A DNA stretch of 21,088 bases from JACQKD01 sp964614265 (GTDB lineage: Bacteria > Patescibacteriota > Minisyncoccia > Phycocordibacterales > UBA918): NCBI GenBank assembly GCA_964614265.1, contig CAZTKT010000015.1, positions 1 to 21,088 on the forward strand. The letters run 5' to 3'. Every line of letters begins with the position of its first letter. Position 1 is the first letter of the stretch. The translations under genes and the position numbers were made by a program. This document shows, in pieces, positions 14,636-21,088 of this stretch. The notes under the pieces were generated by a model. That model was given only the letters and a program-made list of their open reading frames with translations. It made no database searches and had not been told where the DNA came from.

Positions 14636-16753
14636 TTACTGCTTCTGGATCACGCGACCATCGTGTGTGTTCGGACTTGGATCTTCGGAAAGATTCGCGC
14701 TGATACTACCGGAAGTCGCGCGCACCACCGTACCGGTAAACCGATCAGTTCCCCGGAGACGTTGCGCGTCTACCAGTGCCGGTACCGTACCAACTTGTGA
14801 GGCACTTGGCAAGAATCCTACCTGGAATGCCGCGTTTGCGGTTGCATGTGCGGCAAGATCTCCCGCTGTCCATACCACTTCGCGCGTACTCGCGTTGTAT
14901 ACCATTGTACTCCCGCTCGAGGTAATCCCGAGCCAGGTCACATACGGCGGGAGCGTAGTGATCACTGTTGTACCGGTAAGGTCATTGCTTCCATTTGTTG
15001 CAGTCAGCATGACGGTGTACTTTGTCACCACTTCGGCCTGTGGTGGTGTCGGGCCCGTATTACTGAATGGCCCAATGGAGTAGAGGCCGTAGGAAGAAAG
15101 GGAAACGATGCTCTCGAAACGGATCGTGCGCTTCTCTGTATTGGTCAACTCTTGCGGGACTCGCTCCTCGGACACTCGACGCCCTTTGACTGACACACTA
15201 TATGAGATCTCCGGTGTACGAGACACATCAATGTGTGTACCGTTGATGGAAAACGTGACTTGTGTCTGTGCCCCTGGGGCCAACTCGCGAAGTGCTGGTA
15301 TCTGAGACTCATCCCATGAAATAGTGTTTGTTTTTGAATCAAAAAACCCCTGAGATGGATTCACCGCATCGCTCGTGAGCCCCGTCCCCTGCAACGAGAC
15401 ATTCACTACCCCGTGGTACAATGTATCTGAAAGTGTATTTTTAAGGGTGATCGAGACCGTGCCGGACCCACCTGGCTGTAGAGAAAGTACTTTTTCTACA
15501 CTCCCGTTCATTGTTACGGAAAGCTTTGCAAAAGGATCCGTGAGCTTCACTCCCGACGACCCAGTCGTCAGCACTGATGCAATACGAAAGCGATCCTGGT
15601 CACTCGCCACCCCCACCGATACTTTGAAGGTACGTTCATCGGCACTGCCGCCAGTCATCACGCCCTTGAGGGTAATTTTTTTCTGAGATGACGGGGCAAG
15701 GGCATCAATTCGCCAGAGATTCTGGCCCTTCACTGGTTGTGGATCCGCACCACTAAAATCAAAGCCTGATGGATACTCGACCTGCACCAACACATTTTCT
15801 AATGGTGCCAACGCGTTTGAGGTAAGAGAGAGCGTCAGCTCTATGTCTTGCCCAGAGGATACTTCTTTTATTGCACCAATCTCGAGAGTTATGGACGACG
15901 AGCTAATTTTGAGTTTCAGTGAATCTGCTTCTTTAAAGAAGGTCGCGTTTGAACCCTTCACCCGGTACTCAACAGAAATGGCGATGGTCTTCTCTTCATT
16001 TTCTTCACCAAATATTTTCGCCTTGACGGGAATGTTCACTACTTCTCCGGGCTTGATACTACCAATATCCACGCGTTGCCGAAAAAGTTCCTTACTGGGA
16101 GTATCTACCTCTTGTGTCCCCGCCGGATACTCGACAATGAGTGTCGCTGACTCAACGGCGACGGTATTGTGATTACTCACTCCCACCTGTAGTGAGAGCT
16201 CAGTGCCACCACTAATGACCGCTGGTGCTTTGACCTCAATGACAATATTGTTTGCTGAAATACTGTTTTGTCCAAAGAAAATAAATGAACCAGAGAGGAT
16301 CAGGGCAACAAAAAAGAAGAGTCCTGCAAAGGCGAGGATTTTTGCACGGTGTCCACTGAATATACCATTCTTTTTTTGAGACATTGGTGGTGTATCTATG
16401 GTACCCCCTGGGGCCTCTGTATGTATCACTGCTGGCGCTGGGGCTACTGAGCGAAGTACCGGGGGACGAAGTGGGGTGTCATCAATACGGTGTAACGTGG
16501 GTGTGAATGATGTGCGCGCCTGTCCTGCCTCCTTTGGGCGCGGTGGTGTGGCGGGAAGCGCATGCCGTGTGGAGGCTGTTGGATCAATAGTACGAGAATA
16601 CAGTCGATCGCGAATCCCACGCAATTGTTGTTCGTGGTCTGTTTCAAGACGTGAACGAATAACCTTTTTGTTGCCCGCGCCGCCTGCACCCACCACTGGT
16701 GGAACACTATCAGCGGTGGGTGTATTCCCACCAACAGAGCCTCGTTTAGCCAT
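14636..16753 (-). CDS. Large single-pass surface protein with Ig-like/DUF11-like repeats
   Basis: A 705-aa protein. Residues 1-135 are hydrophilic, Pro- and Arg-rich and probably cytoplasmic. Residues 137-160 form one membrane helix (AFAGLFFFVALILSGSFIFF), and about 540 residues lie outside. The outer part has three or four beta-sandwich-like modules of the CARDB/DUF11 style, with repeated patterns such as VSNHNTVAVESATLIVEYPAG and VQVEYPSGFDFSG, and the last module near residues 590-665 contains TNGSNDLTGTTVITTLPPYV. There is no sortase or anchoring motif at the C-terminus. The function is unknown; adhesion or cell-envelope organisation is plausible. The start at 16753 is chosen because an extended -10 (TGcTATACT) ends seven bases before it. 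An upstream in-frame start at 16801 would cover that promoter. Confidence 0.75.
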   Translation of the reverse strand: MAKRGSVGGNTPTADSVPPVVGAGGAGNKKVIRSRLETDHEQQLRGIRDRLYSRTIDPTASTRHALPATPPRPKEAGQARTSFTPTLHRIDDTPLRPPVLRSVAPAPAVIHTEAPGGTIDTPPMSQKKNGIFSGHRAKILAFAGLFFFVALILSGSFIFFGQNSISANNIVIEVKAPAVISGGTELSLQVGVSNHNTVAVESATLIVEYPAGTQEVDTPSKELFRQRVDIGSIKPGEVVNIPVKAKIFGEENEEKTIAISVEYRVKGSNATFFKEADSLKLKISSSSITLEIGAIKEVSSGQDIELTLSLTSNALAPLENVLVQVEYPSGFDFSGADPQPVKGQNLWRIDALAPSSQKKITLKGVMTGGSADERTFKVSVGVASDQDRFRIASVLTTGSSGVKLTDPFAKLSVTMNGSVEKVLSLQPGGSGTVSITLKNTLSDTLYHGVVNVSLQGTGLTSDAVNPSQGFFDSKTNTISWDESQIPALRELAPGAQTQVTFSINGTHIDVSRTPEISYSVSVKGRRVSEERVPQELTNTEKRTIRFESIVSLSSYGLYSIGPFSNTGPTPPQAEVVTKYTVMLTATNGSNDLTGTTVITTLPPYVTWLGITSSGSTMVYNASTREVVWTAGDLAAHATANAAFQVGFLPSASQVGTVPALVDAQRLRGTDRFTGTVVRATSGSISANLSEDPSPNTHDGRVIQKQ

Positions 16754-16760
16754 ATCGCAT

Positions 16761-16769
16761 AGTATAGCA
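16761..16769 (-). promoter_or_regulatory. Extended -10 promoter of the surface-protein gene
   Basis: TG-c-TATACT on the minus strand ends seven bases before the ATG at 16753, in the 49-bp gap after the RecO-like gene. No clear -35 is present, which is normal for extended -10 promoters. It predicts an internal, leaderless start within the array. Confidence 0.55.
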
Positions 16770-16802
16770 TGGGAGTACTCTATGCTTACCGACTGTACCA
16801 AA

Positions 16803-17390
16803 CTACAGCTGGCTCACCACAAGCGCCTCATCGATCGCTCGTTGTACCACACTGGTCTCGGTGAGATGCGCTTCGGGAAGCAGAAGTGCGTGAGAAAGGG
16901 ACGGCGCGGCGAGTAGGTGCTGATACGCGTCATGTGGCGCAATATACCCAAGCGCCGAAATAACTCTGAGTGTGAGGACCTGCTCGCCGCGCCGTCCCTC
17001 TCCACCTCCCTGCACGACCGTCTCGAGCCCCTCAATAAGTATGGTATACAGCGCAACGTGTGGCTCCTCACCACGTACTAATCGGCGCACCAGCTTCAGT
17101 ACTCGCAGAAGAGCACCCCGCGTCTGTCGATCTGTTGTCGCATAATACAAATTATGAGAACGCTCGGCACCAATAATCCGCCACCCCTGCTTACCACGCA
17201 CCAACGATACTCGCACCAGAGAAAAATCTTGTAAACTGTATCGTAGTTTTGATTGTTCTTTGCGCACACTCACTGCACGCGCGTAGAGCAATCCCGCATC
17301 GCGGGTAAAAAGAGTAAACGTCCGATCGGCTGAAAGTTGGTCTTCACTCCCGATCACAAGTGCCTCTGTTGTGTACGCTTGATAAGCCAC
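16803..17390 (-). CDS. recO: Short RecO-like DNA repair/recombination protein
   Basis: About 195 aa. The N-terminal 75 residues follow the RecO OB-fold pattern closely: AYQAYTTEALVIGS, then LSADRTFTLFTRDAGLLYARAVSVRKEQSKLRYSLQDFSLVRVSLVRG. The remainder is helical, as in the RecO C-terminal domain. It would load RecA with RecR at SSB-coated gaps. It is shorter than typical RecO (about 240-250 aa) and has no cysteine at all, so the zinc site seen in many RecO proteins is absent. GTG at 17390, 10 bp after the ileS stop, gives the usual N-terminus. A GTG at 17414 would overlap ileS by 14 bp. It is probably translated from the ileS transcript. Confidence 0.75.
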   Translation of the reverse strand: MAYQAYTTEALVIGSEDQLSADRTFTLFTRDAGLLYARAVSVRKEQSKLRYSLQDFSLVRVSLVRGKQGWRIIGAERSHNLYYATTDRQTRGALLRVLKLVRRLVRGEEPHVALYTILIEGLETVVQGGGEGRRGEQVLTLRVISALGYIAPHDAYQHLLAAPSLSHALLLPEAHLTETSVVQRAIDEALVVSQL

Positions 17391-17400
17391 AATATATCTC

Positions 17401-20400
17401 TCAGTGCTCAACACTCTTAAGTCTAACGAGAAACTCTACCCCATCAGCAACAATAACGGCACTGTCTCCTTGGTCAAGCTTTCCGAAGCTAAGTGTGTTC
17501 GCACCGATCGTTCGCATAATTATTGCTCGGTGTGTCTCGATAATATGTTCCCCTTTGGGCGAGGTGTCGATTGTCAGCGTAATTTTGTTACTGGGTGTAA
17601 GGCCATATAACTTGCGCACATCTTGGATACCACGGATCAACTCACGCGCCATACCTTCTTGTTTCAAGGATTCCGTCATAGTCGTATCGAGTACGACCGG
17701 ATCCACCTGCGAAGGATCACGCACCACTTCCTTCACATTCACCTCATCTCGAACCAGCGCGAGGAGGTCGTCATCCATAAAGATTCCCTCCGCATCACGC
17801 ACAGAAAGCTTTTGCAAAGGTTGGCGCACCCTAATTCCTGCTTTACTTCTCGCTTCAAGTCCAAGCGAGACAACTTCGCGAACTGTTTTCATATCATCAA
17901 GGAGTATTGCGGTCACCGGTCCTGATACCACCTGTGGCCATGTCTCCAGATGTACACTTTCCTTCTCGCCACCCACTCCTTGATAGATACTCTCCGCAAT
18001 AAATGGCATTACCGGCGCAATAGCTTTCGCAAGGGTCAATAACACAAAGCGCGTCGTCGCAATCGCATACGCCCGATCAGACACATCCTCACTCTTAAAA
18101 CGGTCACGCGAGCGACGCACATACCACGTCGAAAAATCCTCAATGAATTCACGGAGTGGGCGTGTTGCACGCGGAAGATCGTACACCTCAAGCGCTTCGG
18201 TTGTGGTACCAATAAGTTCATTGAGACGCGACACGATCCACCGATCAAGAACATGGGGACTTCCCCCCGCATCCACCGACACATCCGCTTTGTACAAATC
18301 ATAAAATGTATACGTGTTCCAGAGAAGATTCACGATGCGATTATGTGCCTCACGCACCTCTGCATCTTTAAAACTCAAGTCCTCCGCCTGCATGATGACC
18401 CCAGACATCAAATAATACCGGAGCGCGTCCACGCCGAAGCTATCAAACAGCGCAAATGGGTCAGTATAATTCCCTTTTGACTTACTCATCTTCGTCCCAT
18501 CGCTGGCAAGAATCGTGCCAGTCACGAGTACACCCTTAAAACTTGGCTTGTCGAAGAGGAGTACTGAAATGGCGTGCATGTAGTAGAACCAGGTACGCGT
18601 CTGTGCGACATATTCAGAAATAAAATCAGCGGGGTATGATTTCCCTTCCCTCGGCTCAAACGTCGTACTATCCGCAAACGGATAGTGTCGCTCCGCAAAC
18701 GGCATAGAGCCAGACTCCACCCACCCATCAATCACTTCCGGCGTCCGCACCAGTGCGACACCGTCCTGTGCCACTAGCGTCAGTGCATCAATGTATGGCC
18801 GATGCACATCAAGCTCATAGAGATGGTTGTGTGGTAACGGAACAAAATCAATTGTTCGCACTTCTGCGTTTTTGATATAGTGCTCCCCGAGCGTAATTGC
18901 CGAGGCCCTATCCGCACCTTTGGCGATCGCTTCGAGCATCCAGAGCGTATCGCCATGTGAGAGGATGAGAATCTTTTTGTTCTGATACGTCGCCTCGATC
19001 TCGTAGAGCAATTCACCCACGCGCGTACGCAGCATGTTGAGTGTCTCACTCCCTTCGAGTGCAGTGGTAAATTTCTCTGCCACGGAACCGAACGCTTTGT
19101 TTTTGTCTGCCATAGTCTTTCCCTCAAAGCCTCCCATATCAAGCTCCCGCAGACGCGTATCCGAAATGACGTGTTCAGGATCAAGAGAAAGTGCCTCCGC
19201 AACCAACAGTGCCGACTCGTGGGTGCGTTGCAGTGGTGAGTAGAGTAAAAGGTCAATATCCTTCGGCATATCTTTCAGCGCTTCTCGCATCTGCTCCCTT
19301 CCCTTTTCGGTCAACCCATTCTGTACTGTGGGATCAGAATTCAGTACGCCCGTGACGTTATACTCAGACTCCCCATGACGCATAAGAAAGTACGTATTCC
19401 CGGAGCGTTTTGTATGCTTCTGTAGCTCAGCAAATGAACCAATAACCGTGAGCGCGCCCGTCTGCGGATGTTTCCATATCGGCATCGGTGACGCCCAAAA
19501 ACGATTGCGTGAGATCGTCCAATCCGGCGCATTTTCAACAATGTTTTTATACCGTCCCTGTTTGAGATGCCCCGGCACCCAGTTGATATCTTCATTGGTC
19601 TCGAGCATCCGATCTTTCACCTTCTGAATGTTGATAAACCACGAGACAAGTGCGTTATAGATAAGTGCCGTCCCACAGCGATGACAGTGCGGATAGCTGT
19701 GCGTATACGACTTCTTCTCAAAGAGAAGCCCGCGAGACTCTAGATCTGCTGTCACCGCCTTCCCCCCTTTCTTAAAATACTGCCCGCGCACAAGCTCTGG
19801 CGCATCTTCGTTGAAGTTTCCACTCGCATCAAGAAGCGGCACCATCGGTAAATCTTCTTTCACTCCAAGCGCATAGTCATCTTCTCCATAAATCACTGCT
19901 GTGTGCACGATGCCTGTCCCCTCATCGGTCATCACAAAGTCGGCGGGTAAAACGGTAAACGCCTTTTCTTTTTGTTGAATAGTTACTTTTGAAATATCAA
20001 AAAGTGGTTCGTACGAGAGACCGACGAGGTTGCTCCCTTTTAGATCTACTGATTGTGGCGCTTGCATAAACGATGACGAGTAAGATTCAGCCTTCTTCTC
20101 CCCAGGCAACCGCTTGAGCCAGGCCTGACTAGACATAATCAAGCGATCTGATCCACTCAGTTGGACTACATACTCAATATCCTCCCCTACCGCCAACGCC
20201 ACATTCCCCGGCAATGTCCACGGCGTCGTTGTCCACGCGAGCAGATACGTATGGTCGTCTGTCTCCCAGTCGCCAATTTTTTGTCCGGGTTTCACCTTGA
20301 ATTTCACCGTCACGGCTTCCTCGGTCACGTCCTTGTACGAATTGTCCATCGCAATCTCCGCCTTTGAGAGCGGAGTCTCACAATGCGGACAATACAACAA

Positions 20401-20994
20401 CACCTTGCGTCCTTCGTACAAAAGCCCCTTATCATATATCTGCTTCAGCCCCCACCACGTCGACTCGATGAATGAGTTATCCATCGTCTTATAGTCATGC
20501 TCCATATCCACCCAGCGACCGGCGCGATCGATATACTTTTCCCACTCATCAGCAAAACGCAAGACCGCCGCACGACACGCCTCATTAAATACGTCGATCC
20601 CCATGTCGAGGATATCTTTTTTTGATTTGAGACCAAGTTCCTTCTCGATCATGTTTTCAATCGGCAGACCGTGACAGTCCCACCCCCACACGCGACGCAC
20701 GTGATAGCCACGCATTGTCTTGTATCGCGGAATCACATCCTTGACGATCGAAGAAAGAAGCGAGCCGTAGTGTGGCAAACCGGTCGCAAACGGCGGACCA
20801 TCATAAAACACAAACTCACCATTGGGAGACTCCTTCTCCAGTGTCTTTGTGAATATATCCTGCTCCTTCCAAAACTTCAAAATCGCCTCCTCACGGAGCG
20901 CAGTTTCACTTTTCCCTGATGGGGGTGCGTCATCCCTTTCAGCAGGTTGTGGTGTGTTGAGAGGTTGTGGTGTGTTCAGAGGGTCTTTCGGCAT
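17401..20994 (-). CDS. ileS: Isoleucyl-tRNA synthetase with an internal histidine-phosphatase domain
   Basis: A 1197-aa class I synthetase of the archaeal/eukaryotic-like IleRS type. The HIGH-type motif is PHYGS (H75-S78). The CP1 editing domain has TTTPWTLPGN (255-264) and GIVHTAVIYGEDDY (361-374). SRNRFW is at 495-500, KMSKS at 835-839, and a helical anticodon-binding domain and C-terminal region follow. Between IWKHPQTG (about 506-513) and HRPYID (731-736) lies an inserted domain of roughly 190 residues that reads as a complete histidine phosphatase (see separate entry); without it the length would match ordinary members. The frame is continuous. The N-terminus carries a repeated LNTPQP (6-17). 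It is first in the array, with a promoter at 21003-21030, followed by recO. Confidence 0.95.
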   Translation of the reverse strand: MPKDPLNTPQPLNTPQPAERDDAPPSGKSETALREEAILKFWKEQDIFTKTLEKESPNGEFVFYDGPPFATGLPHYGSLLSSIVKDVIPRYKTMRGYHVRRVWGWDCHGLPIENMIEKELGLKSKKDILDMGIDVFNEACRAAVLRFADEWEKYIDRAGRWVDMEHDYKTMDNSFIESTWWGLKQIYDKGLLYEGRKVLLYCPHCETPLSKAEIAMDNSYKDVTEEAVTVKFKVKPGQKIGDWETDDHTYLLAWTTTPWTLPGNVALAVGEDIEYVVQLSGSDRLIMSSQAWLKRLPGEKKAESYSSSFMQAPQSVDLKGSNLVGLSYEPLFDISKVTIQQKEKAFTVLPADFVMTDEGTGIVHTAVIYGEDDYALGVKEDLPMVPLLDASGNFNEDAPELVRGQYFKKGGKAVTADLESRGLLFEKKSYTHSYPHCHRCGTALIYNALVSWFINIQKVKDRMLETNEDINWVPGHLKQGRYKNIVENAPDWTISRNRFWASPMPIWKHPQTGALTVIGSFAELQKHTKRSGNTYFLMRHGESEYNVTGVLNSDPTVQNGLTEKGREQMREALKDMPKDIDLLLYSPLQRTHESALLVAEALSLDPEHVISDTRLRELDMGGFEGKTMADKNKAFGSVAEKFTTALEGSETLNMLRTRVGELLYEIEATYQNKKILILSHGDTLWMLEAIAKGADRASAITLGEHYIKNAEVRTIDFVPLPHNHLYELDVHRPYIDALTLVAQDGVALVRTPEVIDGWVESGSMPFAERHYPFADSTTFEPREGKSYPADFISEYVAQTRTWFYYMHAISVLLFDKPSFKGVLVTGTILASDGTKMSKSKGNYTDPFALFDSFGVDALRYYLMSGVIMQAEDLSFKDAEVREAHNRIVNLLWNTYTFYDLYKADVSVDAGGSPHVLDRWIVSRLNELIGTTTEALEVYDLPRATRPLREFIEDFSTWYVRRSRDRFKSEDVSDRAYAIATTRFVLLTLAKAIAPVMPFIAESIYQGVGGEKESVHLETWPQVVSGPVTAILLDDMKTVREVVSLGLEARSKAGIRVRQPLQKLSVRDAEGIFMDDDLLALVRDEVNVKEVVRDPSQVDPVVLDTTMTESLKQEGMARELIRGIQDVRKLYGLTPSNKITLTIDTSPKGEHIIETHRAIIMRTIGANTLSFGKLDQGDSAVIVADGVEFLVRLKSVEH
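18820..19407 (-). other. Histidine-phosphatase (phosphoglycerate-mutase-like) domain inserted in IleRS
   Basis: This covers residues about 530-725 of the ileS product. It opens with TYFLMRHGESEYN (R539, H540, G541: the RHG motif with the phospho-accepting His). It then has SPLQRTHESA (R590), RLRELDMGGFEG (E617, candidate proton donor) and ILILSHGDTLW (H680, second His). All four catalytic elements of the superfamily are present in order and at normal spacing. The domain reads through without gap or stop, and synthetase sequence resumes at LYELDVHRPYID. The substrate is unknown. Confidence 0.9.
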
Positions 20995-21002
20995 ACCGTC
21001 TC

Positions 21003-21030
21003 ATTCTAGTCGCTTTTGAACAAAAAACAA
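21003..21030 (-). promoter_or_regulatory. Promoter of ileS and the minus-strand array
   Basis: On the minus strand, TTGTTT (21025-21030) is followed after 16 bp by TAGAAT (21003-21008), and eight bases then lead to the ileS ATG. It lies directly inside the right terminal repeat, so it is intact in the fragment. Confidence 0.55.
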
Positions 21031-21034
21031 CGCG

Positions 21035-21088
21035 CTGAATAAGTCCACCCCTTTCTGCACCCCTCTGGTAATTGTTCACGATAGTACT
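21035..21088. repeat. Right copy of 54-bp terminal inverted repeat
   Basis: Exact reverse complement of positions 1-54. The ileS promoter begins five bases inside it. See the left copy for interpretation. Confidence 0.95.

Noticed and set aside
1..21088. tRNA, rRNA and CRISPR arrays
   Set aside because: No T-loop-like GGTTCRANNC cloverleaf, no ribosomal RNA sequence and no regularly spaced repeats were found by eye on either strand.
1..21088. UGA recoding (genetic code 25)
   Set aside because: TGA ends ileS, tatD and the DUF2156 gene at sensible protein ends, and the core proteins contain no in-frame TGA, so the standard bacterial code applies.

Overview
The window looks like a chromosomal fragment of a Patescibacteria (Candidate Phyla Radiation) bacterium, probably from the Parcubacteria side. 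This is inferred from gene style and cannot be proved here. The clues are compact single-domain proteins, an archaeal/eukaryotic-type IleRS, an alpha2-type GlyRS, a minimal cysteine-free RecO-like protein, small membrane proteins, and start codons placed 6-8 nt after a -10-like hexamer. TAA, TAG and TGA are all used as stops, so the recoded-UGA Gracilibacteria and Absconditabacteria are unlikely.

Layout. Positions 1-54 and 21035-21088 are perfect inverted copies of one 54-bp sequence, so the fragment is bounded by inverted repeats. Positions 93-4272 hold an EamA transporter, an IS1595/ISXO2-type transposase, a tail-to-tail membrane/coiled-coil protein, a 53-codon ORF with a terminator, and a DUF2156 (phosphatidylglycerol lysyltransferase-like) protein. 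Positions 4273-6091 hold an exported M23 peptidase and a convergent membrane-anchored PsbP-like protein. Positions 6282-8883 are a tight plus-strand cluster: a 40-aa membrane peptide, a PRMT-like methyltransferase and a histidine kinase. The first half of the kinase gene is visibly AT-richer than the second half. Positions 8884-10899 hold a gap with strong hairpins, a complete IS30-family element, and a stand-alone response regulator with a strong terminator.

Positions 10916-20994 are one minus-strand housekeeping array read ileS, recO, a large single-pass surface protein, glyS, metG, tatD. Gaps within it are 9-49 bp.

The most remarkable object is the ileS product. At 1197 aa it carries a complete histidine-phosphatase domain, with all expected catalytic residues, inside the synthetase between the ISRNRFW and HRPYID segments. 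The other points of interest are the terminal inverted repeat, recurrent leaderless-type promoters, the methyltransferase/kinase/regulator region interrupted by IS30, and the hairpins in the intergenic gaps.
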